Both the position numbers and the translations under genes were made by a program. The notes under the pieces were generated by a model. It made no database searches and had not been told where the DNA came from. It worked only from the letters and a program-made list of their open reading frames with translations. A DNA stretch of 64,000 bases from Aliikangiella coralliicola (lineage in GTDB: Bacteria; Pseudomonadota; Gammaproteobacteria; Enterobacterales; Kangiellaceae), in NCBI RefSeq assembly GCF_007004725.1, contig NZ_ML660164.1:1-64000 (forward strand), written 5' to 3'. Position 1 is the first letter of the stretch. Each line of letters opens with the position of its first letter. Shown here piece by piece: positions 46,375 to 56,039 of this stretch.

Positions 46375-46698
46375 TTTTTCCCTCCGGAATTATTTACAAT
46401 ACTTTTTGTCCTAGTTCCGTAACATTTGTCCTGGTTCTGTGACAAGTAGGCTTGGCAAAAATTAACTCGGTCAAAAATTCGGCAAAAACTGATGTAACTA
46501 AAGCTCCGACCAGTATAAAATACTCTTTGGTGGAAAACTACGAATTTTCTGACTTTGTTGATAGAAAGAAAACCGAACTAATTGATATTTAAATTGTTTT
46601 TATAATGGGTGTTTTAGGGCGAAAAGCTCGAACAACCGTAAAATGCAGCAATTAAGAAGTACAAGTTTCAATAATTTATCCAGATTAAGGGAAAATTT
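46375..46698. other. Divergent intergenic region, uspE / MMPL
   Basis: 324 bp with the uspE-side tandem repeat at 46405-46444 and AT-rich DNA before the MMPL gene. No clear sigma-70 pair or gene was seen beyond the repeat. Confidence 0.4.
46405..46444. repeat. Two 20-bp tandem repeats upstream of uspE
   Basis: TTTGTCCTAGTTCCGTAACA (46405-46424) is followed directly by a copy (46425-46444) with three transitions. The unit is two helical turns long, so two copies of a regulator would bind on the same DNA face. The repeat is 31 bp upstream of the uspE start codon. Confidence 0.7.
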
Positions 46699-49260
46699 AT
46701 GCCAAATTGGCTAAAGCAATTATATAAAGATTACGTGTTACAACATACCTGGGTAACTGCAATCATCGTGATTGCTATCATTGCAACCATTGGTTCACAT
46801 TCAGCTGATTTTCGGATGGATGCCTCTGCTGACTCGCTGATATTGGAAAACGATCGCTCATTAGAATTTTATCGTAAAGTCAAAAAGAAATATGGAACAG
46901 ATGATTACCTTTTCATTACCTTCCAGCCGAAAGCGCCTTTGTTTTCTGACCAGTCGATTAAGCAACTTAAATCGCTAAAAGACCAGATTGCCGCCTTGCC
47001 CGATGTTGAGACTGTTATTTCGCTGGTTGATGCGCCCATATTCAATCCCGATAAGGTGAGTTTGGCCAATATTGAAAATGATCTTTATTTTATTGAAGAC
47101 GAAGGAATTGACCTGGCTCAGGCGAAGCAAGATATTCTAAGTATTCCCCTGTATCGTAATCTATTGGTTAGTACTGATGGAGAAACGACGGCAATTCAAG
47201 CCAATTTAAAAGGTAACCCCAAATATTTTAAATTGAATGATGAACTCCGCAAGCTGCAATGGAAGCGGGTTAATAAGCAGCCGCTCAGCGCATATGAAGC
47301 GCAGGCGGAAGCTAACTTAAGACAAGAGCTGCGATTATTAGCAGATGAAATAGCCTTGCGTGATGAAAGGGTTATTACTCAAATCAGAAATCTAAAAACA
47401 GGTTATCAAGACGTCGGCACGATTTATCTGGGTGGTATTCCGATGATTGCTTACGACATGATTGATTATGTCAAAAGTGATTTAGTCATTTTTGGTTTGG
47501 GCGTCTTTGTTTTATTGGTGGCGATCCAGGCATTTATTTTTCGGCGGGCTCGCTGGATTATTATCACGCTAGGGTGTTGTACGATTACTGCGGTGACCAG
47601 CATTGGAATTCTTGGCGTTCTAGACTGGCCGGTAACAGTTATCTCATCTAATTTTGTTGCGCTACTCCTGATAATAACGATGTCGCTCGTTATTCATTTG
47701 ATCGTTCGATTCCGACAGGTGGAACGAGATTTTCGAGAAATGAGTTATAACGATAAAATTCTCGAAACGATTTCATCTATGTTTACACCTTGCGCCTACA
47801 CTTCGTTAACAACAATTGTCGCGTTTGGTTCGTTAATGGTCAGCGATATTCGTCCGGTGATTGATTTTGGCAAAATGATGATTATGGGCGTGAGTCTGGC
47901 GTTTGTTATCGCATTTTTAATGTTTCCATTATTGATGAAACTTAGAAAAAAATCAGGACTGGACAAACGTAAAGAAAGTGGCTTTTTTACCTTTACCAAT
48001 CAATTGGCGAAAATAACTGACAAGTGGCGCTGGCAAGTGGCAAGTGTTGCGGTATTGATGAGTGTCGCTAGTGCCTGGGGAATTAGTTATCTGTCGGTCG
48101 ATAATCGTTTCATTGATTATTTTAAAAGCAACACCGAGATTCATCAGGGAATGAAAGTTATTGATACTGAGCTAGGTGGTACGACGCCGCTAGAAATAAT
48201 TATAGAACGTAGCGCGATCGAAGAAGACTTTGCATTTATTGAAGAAGAAAGTGAAGAAGATGAGTGGGAAGATGAATTTGAAGCAGGCGAGAGCGAAAGT
48301 GATGTCGCCGATGCGGCAAAAGAGGACGAGACCCCTCGTTTATGGATGACTTCTCACGGCATTGATAAGCTACATCGAATTCAGAACTTTTTAGAAAGTA
48401 TTAGTGTGACGGGAAAAACTTTATCGTTGGCCGCTGGTTTGCAAATTGTTGAGCAAATTAACGGTAACGAGCGTCTGAGTGATTTTGAACTTGCTTTGCT
48501 GCAAAAGAAAATTCCCGAAGATTTAAGAGAGCAAGTTCTGTCTCCTTTTTATGATCGTGAAAATGACGAAGTGAGGTTTTTGATTCGAGTTAAAGAGTCT
48601 GATCCTGAGCTTGACCGCAATCAATTATTGGCTGACATTAGCGACTTTTTTGTTAATGAAATGAAATTTTCAAAACAGGATTTTCATTTTACCGGAATGT
48701 TGATTTTGTATAACAACATGTTGGAGAGTCTGTTTAAATCGCAAATTCTGACCCTTGGCGTTGTATTTGGTATTATCCTGTTGATGTTTATTATTCTGTT
48801 CCGCTCGATAACACTTGCTCTTTTGGGAATGTTTCCGAATCTGGTTGGAGCGTGTTTTGTACTAGGACTGATGGGGTGGTCTGGTATCCCGTTGGACATG
48901 ATGACAATTACGATTGCTGCAATAAGTATCGGTATTGCGGTAGACAATACTATTCATTACATTCATCGGTTTAAAATGGAGTATGCTCGATTAGGAGATT
49001 ACACCAAAGCGATGTATGCCTGTCATGACACTATCGCCAGGGCGATGTATTTTACATCGATTACGATTATTGCTGGATTTTCGGTGCTTGTGTTATCTAA
49101 CTTTATGCCGTCGATATACTTTGGTGTGTTTACCAGTTTGGCAATGTTTATTGCGCTGTTAGCAAACCTGACTTTGTTACCTGTATTATTGTTGTTGTTT
49201 AAACCCTTACAGAAAAATATTGAGTCGATTGAATCTGTTGAGACAGAGACTGCGGCGTAA
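46699..49260 (+). CDS. MMPL/RND family predicted exporter
   Basis: An 853-residue RND-type protein of the COG1033 group with two six-helix bundles. Each half has one N-terminal helix, a large periplasmic loop and five helices; the second half has GIAVDNTIHYIHRF typical of the family. A very acidic insert (about residues 510-545, with EEDEWEDEFEAGE and similar) lies in the second periplasmic loop. Substrates of such proteins include lipids and hopanoids; none can be assigned here. It is monocistronic with a terminator. Confidence 0.9.
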   Translation: MPNWLKQLYKDYVLQHTWVTAIIVIAIIATIGSHSADFRMDASADSLILENDRSLEFYRKVKKKYGTDDYLFITFQPKAPLFSDQSIKQLKSLKDQIAALPDVETVISLVDAPIFNPDKVSLANIENDLYFIEDEGIDLAQAKQDILSIPLYRNLLVSTDGETTAIQANLKGNPKYFKLNDELRKLQWKRVNKQPLSAYEAQAEANLRQELRLLADEIALRDERVITQIRNLKTGYQDVGTIYLGGIPMIAYDMIDYVKSDLVIFGLGVFVLLVAIQAFIFRRARWIIITLGCCTITAVTSIGILGVLDWPVTVISSNFVALLLIITMSLVIHLIVRFRQVERDFREMSYNDKILETISSMFTPCAYTSLTTIVAFGSLMVSDIRPVIDFGKMMIMGVSLAFVIAFLMFPLLMKLRKKSGLDKRKESGFFTFTNQLAKITDKWRWQVASVAVLMSVASAWGISYLSVDNRFIDYFKSNTEIHQGMKVIDTELGGTTPLEIIIERSAIEEDFAFIEEESEEDEWEDEFEAGESESDVADAAKEDETPRLWMTSHGIDKLHRIQNFLESISVTGKTLSLAAGLQIVEQINGNERLSDFELALLQKKIPEDLREQVLSPFYDRENDEVRFLIRVKESDPELDRNQLLADISDFFVNEMKFSKQDFHFTGMLILYNNMLESLFKSQILTLGVVFGIILLMFIILFRSITLALLGMFPNLVGACFVLGLMGWSGIPLDMMTITIAAISIGIAVDNTIHYIHRFKMEYARLGDYTKAMYACHDTIARAMYFTSITIIAGFSVLVLSNFMPSIYFGVFTSLAMFIALLANLTLLPVLLLLFKPLQKNIESIESVETETAA

Positions 49261-49285
49261 TTATTACAAGTCATTGAGTTGAGAC

Positions 49286-49310
49286 AGGAGGTCTATTTGG
49301 CCTCCTTTTT
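49286..49310 (+). terminator. Rho-independent terminator of the MMPL gene
   Basis: AGGAGGTC (49286-49293) pairs with GGCCTCCT (49299-49306), one G-T pair, and ends in a T-run. It starts 26 bp after the stop codon. Confidence 0.92.
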
Positions 49311-49384
49311 TATTGTTCCGATTTAGGCTCGGTTTTACAGTATGCTCATGTCAACTTTTAACAAATTAATATTTTAAATTTAAA

Positions 49385-50767
49385 ATGAATAAAATAATAA
49401 CAGTATTAATCATTGGTACTTTTTTGTTGGTTGTAGGTTGCAAGTCAACAGAGGTTAACCGAGCCGGCGAACACGCCTCTCAAGGCGAATCCGCATTTAT
49501 GAATGAAGTAAAAACTAAAGCGGTAGTTTATTCTCAGGTCGATAACACAAAACAGGAAAAACTATTTTTAGATGGAAATTCTTCTAGCGCGATTGATGAG
49601 TTGAAAAAGCAGAATAAGAATCATACTGCAGCGGATTATTTTATTCTGGGTAATATGCTCTACCGCACTGATATAGAAGCGTCGTTTAACTATCATAAAA
49701 TGGCTTATCGCGAATATCCGAATGAGCCTTCAGTTCAACTGGAAATGGCCATGCAATATCACCGTGAAGGTGATTGTAAAACAGCGCTTCCTTTTTACGA
49801 AAAGATCATATCCAGCGGCTCTCTTTCGAGTAAGCCTAAATTTGTACTTGTAGCTCACTGTTACCTTAAAGCTGGGAAGTATGAAAAAGCGGTAGAATAT
49901 TGGCAAATGTCTGACTTTGCTAATTATCATGTTTCTATCGATAAGACGATTCACGATGTTTTTGGAAAGACGCACCCGATGAGTCGCTATTCGAAATTAG
50001 CGCAGAGAATTAAGCAAGGTGACGAGTCTGCGATTGGTTCTATTTTGGAACTTTCTGAGCGTTGGGATTTAGATTGGTGGAATATTAGCTTTAATGAGAA
50101 AGCTTATTCCAATGCATTAAGTTTAATCTACGAAACCTGGCCTGCGGAAAGCAAGGTTGGCCAGGAGTTGCTGCATTATGAGTTGATGAACTCTGCAAGC
50201 GATTTATCAGAGTTCAAAGAGTATTGTGATAAGTTCGGTTACTTTTCAACAGCGAGCAGTTTACCCAAAAATCCTTATTTGATGAAAAAGTTGGTTACTA
50301 GTGCCTTGGAGTTGAAATATATAACACCAGAGCAGTTGCTCGATAAACATTTCGATTATATTAAGAATAATTTAGCGCCTGATGAACAAGCTATCTACCA
50401 GCTTGAAGTTTTAGCGCATATCTTGGTAAGCACAAAAAATAACGACAAACTTCCGGAAATTGACGAAATCGGTTGGAAAAAATATAAGAAGGTAAAGTTT
50501 GCCAAGAGTTTTTATATTGGGCATTTGATTAAAAATGAAAACAAAATTCAATTTAATGATCCAGTATTGGAGGCAATGATTAACGACTTTCCTAAAGAAC
50601 CTTACTTTAGAGTTCAGCAATACGCGATTGCGTTAAAGGCCAATAAGCAAACTAAAAAGCAGCTAGTAGCTCTGATTGATGCAGAATACTATGGTTTGCT
50701 TTCGAATCGAAATCAGTTTGCCCGTAGTTTAAATAGCTTTTATCACCGGTTAGCGACTCAGTATTGA
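49385..50767 (+). CDS. TPR-like lipoprotein, unrecognised
   Basis: A 460-residue protein with a lipoprotein signal (LLVVGC, Cys at about 19) and helical tetratricopeptide-like repeats in the first 180 residues (AADYFILGNMLYRTD, PSVQLEMAMQYHREGDCKTALPFYEKI, LVAHCYLKAGKYEKAVEYW). The rest is helical without a family I recognise. It is probably an outer-membrane-associated protein. Monocistronic; the 231 bp after it hold no gene. Confidence 0.7.
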   Translation: MNKIITVLIIGTFLLVVGCKSTEVNRAGEHASQGESAFMNEVKTKAVVYSQVDNTKQEKLFLDGNSSSAIDELKKQNKNHTAADYFILGNMLYRTDIEASFNYHKMAYREYPNEPSVQLEMAMQYHREGDCKTALPFYEKIISSGSLSSKPKFVLVAHCYLKAGKYEKAVEYWQMSDFANYHVSIDKTIHDVFGKTHPMSRYSKLAQRIKQGDESAIGSILELSERWDLDWWNISFNEKAYSNALSLIYETWPAESKVGQELLHYELMNSASDLSEFKEYCDKFGYFSTASSLPKNPYLMKKLVTSALELKYITPEQLLDKHFDYIKNNLAPDEQAIYQLEVLAHILVSTKNNDKLPEIDEIGWKKYKKVKFAKSFYIGHLIKNENKIQFNDPVLEAMINDFPKEPYFRVQQYAIALKANKQTKKQLVALIDAEYYGLLSNRNQFARSLNSFYHRLATQY

Positions 50768-50998
50768 CTAATTGTTTGTATAAAAAAGCGAGTATTGAAA
50801 ATGCGGTTATCCTAAAGTGTATTGTGTCGACAGCTAGATGAAATTCGATAATTAGATGAGCAGAAATTTATTATCCTAAGCAGCGTTCTATTTCTCTCTC
50901 TGTTGAAGGAGAGAGTTAACAAGTAATGTCTATTTTGGGGAGGTTTTTATCATTCCCGACTATTGTTGCAGGCTTTCCATTCCGTCTGTAAATTTTAT

Positions 50999-51403
50999 TT
51001 ATGAATAAGACGTTGCGAGCTGTTTGATTTTTTCCACCATTGCCTGCAATCCATTTCCGCGGGTTGGACTAAGGTGCTTAATGAGATCAAGTTGGCTGAA
51101 GTAATTTTGAATATCAAATTCAATAATTTGTTGTGATGATTTGTTGTTGTAGGCTGCCATCACGATAGCAAGTAATCCTCTGACAATAAGTGCGTCACTA
51201 TCGACCTGAAAACTAAATTTATCGTTCTCGAATGTCGGCTCAATCCATACCAGACTCTGGCATCCGGGGACTAATCTTTCTTCGGTTTTTAAAGCATCGT
51301 CCATCGGTGGTAACGATTTGCCAAGGTCGATCATATATTTGTAGCGATCTTCCCATGAGTCAAAAAAACTTAGCGTATCAATAATGTCTTCTGGTGTCGT
51401 CAT
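50999..51403 (-). CDS. sufE: Cysteine desulfurase sulfur acceptor SufE
   Basis: SufE takes persulfide from SufS and passes it to SufB. The 134-residue protein has the acceptor cysteine C48 in VPGCQSLVW and ends in typical helices. It is the last gene of the suf unit, 94 bp after sufT. Length and context are normal. Confidence 0.96.
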   Translation of the reverse strand: MTTPEDIIDTLSFFDSWEDRYKYMIDLGKSLPPMDDALKTEERLVPGCQSLVWIEPTFENDKFSFQVDSDALIVRGLLAIVMAAYNNKSSQQIIEFDIQNYFSQLDLIKHLSPTRGNGLQAMVEKIKQLATSYS

Positions 51404-51497
51404 GTTGTCTAACTGCTTTCGTTTAACTTTATTTTATTTATCTTCAGGTATTGTGGCTAATTTGCGTAAGTATCTTGCTATGATGGCTGGTTGAAAA

Positions 51498-52031
51498 CTA
51501 AAAAAACATTCCTGTTTCTAGCTTCGCTTCGTCACTCATCATATCGCGAGTCCAAGGTGGCTCAAATATCAACTCTACATCCACTTGAGCGACATTAGGA
51601 ACTTTTGAAACGCGATACTTAATATCACTTACCAATACCGGACCCATTCCACAAGCTGGCGCAGTCAACGTCATCGAGATTTGAATAGACTTGTTTTGCT
51701 GGTCAATATCGACCGAATAAATCAAACCTAAATCTACCAGGTTAACCGGGATTTCTGGGTCGTAAATACTTTTCAGCGCTTGCCAAACTTGCTCTTCAAT
51801 AATTTCATCAGAGGTTGGCTGTTCAAATTCGAGTTTCTCTTCTTTTAAGCCGAGGGCTGCTGCATCGGTTCCATCAACTCGTGCCATATTGCCGTTGACC
51901 GCAACGGTATAGTTTCCGCCTAAAGCTTGGGTTATTGTCACAAAGGTGTCTTTAGGAATAATGATTTTTGTGCCGGCCGGAACTAGCCGGGCGGGACAAT
52001 CTTTAACGGCCACAACCATTCTTTTTTGCAT
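51498..52031 (-). CDS. sufT: Fe-S assembly protein SufT (DUF59)
   Basis: The protein, about 177 residues, has a short N-terminal beta part (RMVVAVKDCPARLVPAGTKI) and a DUF59 domain (YDPEIPVNLVDLGLIY, TLTAPACGMGPVLVSDIK, PPWTRDMMSDEAKLE). SufT helps mature Fe-S proteins when demand is high. I start at the ATG at 52031, four bases after sufA; the frame runs upstream into sufA. The cysteine in APACGMG is the likely cluster ligand. Confidence 0.92.
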   Translation of the reverse strand: MQKRMVVAVKDCPARLVPAGTKIIIPKDTFVTITQALGGNYTVAVNGNMARVDGTDAAALGLKEEKLEFEQPTSDEIIEEQVWQALKSIYDPEIPVNLVDLGLIYSVDIDQQNKSIQISMTLTAPACGMGPVLVSDIKYRVSKVPNVAQVDVELIFEPPWTRDMMSDEAKLETGMFF

Positions 52032-52035
52032 AGTG

Positions 52036-52398
52036 TTACTGCTCCACGCTAAAACTCTCGCCACATCCACACAGAGCTGTTGCGTTAGGGTTGTTAAAAT
52101 CGAGTCGAAAGTTAACGCCTTCCTGAATATAGTCGACGCAAGTTCCATTTATCAAAGGAATCACTTTGGGAGAAATAAACAATGTTAATTTTTCACCCAG
52201 TTGATAGTCGATAGCATCTTCAGCAATTTCGAAACAAAGTTCGAGCAAATATTTATAACCTGAACAGCCACTTTCTTTGACATTAAACTCAATGCCTTTG
52301 GCTTGCCGCTTTGCAACCTGATTACTTAAGTGCTTAATCGCTGTATCAGTAAAAGATACTGGCAAAGTGGTTTTAGGATTGTAAGTTGCAACTGTCAT
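52036..52398 (-). CDS. sufA: A-type Fe-S carrier (SufA/IscA family)
   Basis: The 120-residue protein has the three cluster cysteines of A-type carriers: SGCSGYKY and CGCGESF. It accepts clusters from the SufBCD scaffold and delivers them. Position after sufS identifies it as SufA rather than ErpA. It is four bases from sufT and 85 bp after sufS. Confidence 0.94.
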   Translation of the reverse strand: MTVATYNPKTTLPVSFTDTAIKHLSNQVAKRQAKGIEFNVKESGCSGYKYLLELCFEIAEDAIDYQLGEKLTLFISPKVIPLINGTCVDYIQEGVNFRLDFNNPNATALCGCGESFSVEQ

Positions 52399-52483
52399 AA
52401 TATTTACTTCCAGCTCTCTGCGTTTAATTCTCTATGTTTAAATCTTCGGAGTTAATACTTTTACCGAATGCTTTTATCTAATC

Positions 52484-53746
52484 CTACATTAGAAACTGCT
52501 TAGCTTTTTCCAATGCCTCAAATAGTTTGTCAACTTCCTGTTTTGTATTATAGAAACTGAATGAAGCTCTGATTGTTCCTTTCAAGTCTAGCGCATCCAT
52601 TAATGGCATAGCGCAATGATGGCCGGTTCTTACCGCGATTCCTTGTTGGTCGAGTATCATGCCGACGTCTTGAGAATGACAACCTTCGATAATAAAACTT
52701 AGCACAGAGGTTTTGTTACAATCAGAGCCTATGATTTTCATTTCAGGAATAGATTGTGCCTTTTCTGTGGCGTAGTTAATTAAATCCATTTCGTATTCGG
52801 TCATGCCGTCTCGGTCGAATTGTTCAAGGTAATCAATGGCAGCTGCCATCGCGATTGAACCTTCGATGTTGGGCGTTCCTGCTTCAAACTTGTAGGGAAG
52901 TTTGTTAAAAGTTGTGCCGCTAAAACTGACTTTCTCAATCATTTCACCGCCGCCGTGCCAAGGTGGCATGGCATCAAGTAAATCTCGCTTACCATAGAGC
53001 ACACCGATACCCGTGGGGGCAAACATTTTGTGTCCGGAAAAAGCGTAAAAGTCACAATCTAGTTGCTGGACATCAATGACTAAGTGAGGCGCTGCTTGCG
53101 CGCCGTCAATGAGTACTTTGGCGCCGACCTGATGCGCGGCTTTAATCATATCTTCGACAGGATTAATCACGCCGAGAGCATTAGAAATATGACCGACCGC
53201 TACTAGTTTGGTTTTGGCCGAAAGTAGCTGAGTAAAATGCTCGTAATCAAGTTCGCCATTGGTTTTGATATTAACTGGTAGCAAGCGAGCGCCAACAGAT
53301 TCACAAAGTATTTGCCAGGGAACAATATTGGAGTGATGTTCTAATGTTGTGACGATTATTTCGTCGCCCGCACCAATATTTTCTCGCCCCCAAGTTTGCG
53401 CAACCAGATTAATTGATTCTGTTGTACCACGAGTCCAGATAATTTCTTCTCTTGAATTTGCGCGGATAAAATTTTGAACTTTGACGCGGGCATTTTCAAA
53501 TAACTCAGTTGCCTTGTCGCTTAATGCGTGGGCGCCACGATGAACATTTGAATTAAAATGTTGGTAGTAGTTGTCGATAGCGTCAATAACCGTCTGAGGC
53601 TTTTGAGAGGTTGCGCCGTTATCGAGATAGATCAATGATTGATTATGAACTTTTTCATTGAGAATAGGGAAGTCGCTTCGAACTTCTTTTATATCAAACT
53701 TCCGCTTCGCGTTTGTTTGATTGTCTAAAGCAGTTATGTTGTTCAT
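52484..53746 (-). CDS. sufS: Cysteine desulfurase SufS
   Basis: SufS removes sulfur from cysteine. The protein, about 420 residues, has the PLP lysine in SGHKMFAPTGIG (near 240) and the catalytic cysteine in RTGHHCAMPLM (near 378). The N-terminus is about 15 residues longer than in E. coli SufS. The ATG at 53746 is chosen; a TTG at 53755 is in frame. It follows sufD at 63 bp. Confidence 0.97.
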   Translation of the reverse strand: MNNITALDNQTNAKRKFDIKEVRSDFPILNEKVHNQSLIYLDNGATSQKPQTVIDAIDNYYQHFNSNVHRGAHALSDKATELFENARVKVQNFIRANSREEIIWTRGTTESINLVAQTWGRENIGAGDEIIVTTLEHHSNIVPWQILCESVGARLLPVNIKTNGELDYEHFTQLLSAKTKLVAVGHISNALGVINPVEDMIKAAHQVGAKVLIDGAQAAPHLVIDVQQLDCDFYAFSGHKMFAPTGIGVLYGKRDLLDAMPPWHGGGEMIEKVSFSGTTFNKLPYKFEAGTPNIEGSIAMAAAIDYLEQFDRDGMTEYEMDLINYATEKAQSIPEMKIIGSDCNKTSVLSFIIEGCHSQDVGMILDQQGIAVRTGHHCAMPLMDALDLKGTIRASFSFYNTKQEVDKLFEALEKAKQFLM

Positions 53747-53809
53747 ATTACTCAATTACTCATCATTTACTTGCTATTTTAAATACCGCTTTTTGTTCTT
53801 CGTCGGCGA

Positions 53810-55165
53810 CTAGTCAATATGACTCATATACTCATCTAGCAAATTTGCCAGATAGGACTTAACGGGCTCAAGTTGAATATTATTCAGCAGCTCTTGTATG
53901 AAACCGATACTCAACATTTTTTTCGCTTGCCGCTGATTGATACCACGGGTTTGTAAATAATAAACCGCTTTTTCATCGAGCTTGGCAATCGTAGCGCCAT
54001 GAGCGCATTTAACATCGTCTGCATAAATTTCTAATTCTGGCTTGGTATTAACTTCAGCCTGATTAGTCAATAACAGGTTTTTGTTATTAAGAAATGCGTC
54101 TGACTTTTGAGCATCCTGAAAAATGTGTATCTTTCCGTTAAAGGTTGCGCTTGCTTTATCTGCAATAATTCCTCTAAAGACTTCATTCGTATTGCAATGA
54201 GGAACGCGGTGTTCGATGTTAGTGTGATAATCGATTGTCTGCTCATTTGCTGGTAAATAAATACCTGTTAAATTACATTCCGCATTTTGACCTGCATGGA
54301 TAACATCAATATCTGTGCGGTTGAGTTTACTTCCAACGCCTAAGTAAAAACTATTCAGCACCGCGTCTTTTCCAAGTAGGCTTTTAACCTGGCTTACCTG
54401 AGTCGCACTATCTTGTTCCAGATTGAGGCGATAATGATCAATGTGACTATTAGCGGCCAGATTGATCGATGTTTTTTGCAAAGCAAGCAGAGGAGGCTGA
54501 TTACTTTTATCTGGTTGTGTTTCTTGCGCTGTTTGTGTAGATGTAGTGCTTTCAAAATGCTCAATCAAGGTCAAGCGACTGGATTCTCCTTGTTCAACAA
54601 TAACTTTATTGTCAGATAAGCTCGCATTTTCAGACGTGCTTGAGAGATGACGTAAATAGATTGGAGTGCTGATGTCAGCGTTTCTTTCTACTTCGATCAA
54701 AATGCCCTTGTCACACATCGCATCGTTTAGATTAAGCAGTAAATTTTTACTATCAAAATCAGGATCCAGATGGGCTAAAATGGCGTCTTGTTGTGAGTCA
54801 TCTGCATTTTGAATTGCAGTCAGTCTCAAACCTTCTGGAACATTTAGCGCATTTAAATCGCTAACCAGATAACCATCAATAAATGTCAATTCAATCGCAG
54901 ACTCAATAGAGATTGATTGACTGGCGCTTACAACTGCTTCTATTTCATTTGGTTGGGGAGCCGGTGCTTTGACAAACGATTGGCCGGCTAAAAAAGCGGT
55001 ATCGTTATACTTCCAGTGTTCTATTTTTCGCCCCGGCGTTTTGGCGCTTTTAAAATGTTGCAACGCCTGCTGTTTAATCGGAGCCAGCCATGATGGGCTT
55101 AACTCATTGTTAAACTGAGAAAGCTCAAGGGCATCACGATTAAGAAAATCTATTGCATAACTCAT
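53810..55165 (-). CDS. sufD: Fe-S cluster assembly protein SufD
   Basis: SufD, 451 residues, pairs with SufB and SufC in the scaffold. Family signs are GRKIEHWKYND at the start, a beta-helix middle and IFQDAQKSDAFLNNKNLLLT with KCAHGATIAKLDEKAVYYLQTRG near the end. Residues about 205-225 contain a Gln/Ser/Thr-rich loop (STTSTQTAQETQPDKSN), an insertion. It lies 19 bp after sufC. Confidence 0.97.
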   Translation of the reverse strand: MSYAIDFLNRDALELSQFNNELSPSWLAPIKQQALQHFKSAKTPGRKIEHWKYNDTAFLAGQSFVKAPAPQPNEIEAVVSASQSISIESAIELTFIDGYLVSDLNALNVPEGLRLTAIQNADDSQQDAILAHLDPDFDSKNLLLNLNDAMCDKGILIEVERNADISTPIYLRHLSSTSENASLSDNKVIVEQGESSRLTLIEHFESTTSTQTAQETQPDKSNQPPLLALQKTSINLAANSHIDHYRLNLEQDSATQVSQVKSLLGKDAVLNSFYLGVGSKLNRTDIDVIHAGQNAECNLTGIYLPANEQTIDYHTNIEHRVPHCNTNEVFRGIIADKASATFNGKIHIFQDAQKSDAFLNNKNLLLTNQAEVNTKPELEIYADDVKCAHGATIAKLDEKAVYYLQTRGINQRQAKKMLSIGFIQELLNNIQLEPVKSYLANLLDEYMSHID

Positions 55166-55184
55166 ACTAATACACCATTTAATG

Positions 55185-55928
55185 TTAAAGCTGGTTAATC
55201 CAGCTGTAACCCTTTTCTTCTAGTTCGTGAGCGAGTTCTTTGCCACCTGATTTAATAATTTTTCCATCAGATAAAACATGGACATAGTCCGGAACGATAT
55301 AGTCGAGCAATCTTTGATAATGAGTCACGACGATAAATGAGCGATCTGAATTTCGACAGGCATTAACGCCATCAGCTACCACTTGCAATGCATCGATATC
55401 AAGGCCAGAGTCGGTTTCATCTAAAATGCACAATTTCGGCTCGAGAAGCATCATTTGCATGATCTCGTTGCGCTTTTTTTCACCGCCAGAAAAACCTTCG
55501 TTAACACCTCGTTTTAAAAAGTCTTGATCAAGGTTGACGGCTTTACATTTTTCGCGTGCTAATTTCATAAAGGCTACTGCGTCGTAGGGCTCCTTTCCCT
55601 GATGTGCACGAGTCGCGTCAATGCTGGCTTTTAGAAACTCCATATTACTCACACCAGGAATTTCAACTGGATATTGAAAAGCGAGAAATAATCCTTCTTT
55701 TGCTCGTTCGTCAGCCTCTAATTCCAGAATGTTTTTCTCATCAAAAACGACTTCGCCATCAGTGACTTCATAGCCGTCTCTTCCTGATAGAACGTAACCA
55801 AAAGTACTTTTTCCTGAGCCGTTAGGCCCCATAATCGCGTGAACTTCACCTGGTTTCACTTCTAGTGAAAGTCCTTTAATAATGTTTTTATCTTCTACAT
55901 TTGCGTGTAAGTTTTTTATTGATAACAT
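55185..55928 (-). CDS. sufC: Fe-S cluster assembly ATPase SufC
   Basis: SufC is an ABC-type ATPase that drives the SufBD scaffold. The 247-residue protein has Walker A GPNGSGKST, the signature FSGGEKKRNEI, Walker B CILDETDSGLD and the switch histidine in VVTHYQRL. It follows sufB at 101 bp, where a short tandem repeat lies. Confidence 0.98.
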   Translation of the reverse strand: MLSIKNLHANVEDKNIIKGLSLEVKPGEVHAIMGPNGSGKSTFGYVLSGRDGYEVTDGEVVFDEKNILELEADERAKEGLFLAFQYPVEIPGVSNMEFLKASIDATRAHQGKEPYDAVAFMKLAREKCKAVNLDQDFLKRGVNEGFSGGEKKRNEIMQMMLLEPKLCILDETDSGLDIDALQVVADGVNACRNSDRSFIVVTHYQRLLDYIVPDYVHVLSDGKIIKSGGKELAHELEEKGYSWINQL

Positions 55929-55994
55929 CGATACTTTCTCAAATTAGATTGGCTTTAGACCAACAAAAATAATTCTATAGAATGTTAATGCCCA

Positions 55995-56039
55995 GAATTT
56001 TAGCCCAAGGAACTTTAACCCCAAGAACTTTAACCCACA
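55995..56039. repeat. Three 15-bp tandem units at the sufB stop
   Basis: Three 15-bp copies of the pattern GAACTTTAACCCCAA (55995-56009 degenerate, 56010-56024, 56025-56039) run into the last codons of sufB. A partial fourth GAACCTT follows. It is probably slippage duplication; no role is visible. Confidence 0.6.

Noticed and set aside
50888-50918. CT/GA-rich inverted repeat after the TPR lipoprotein
   Set aside because: Low-complexity pairing with no T-run on either strand; not convincing as a terminator.
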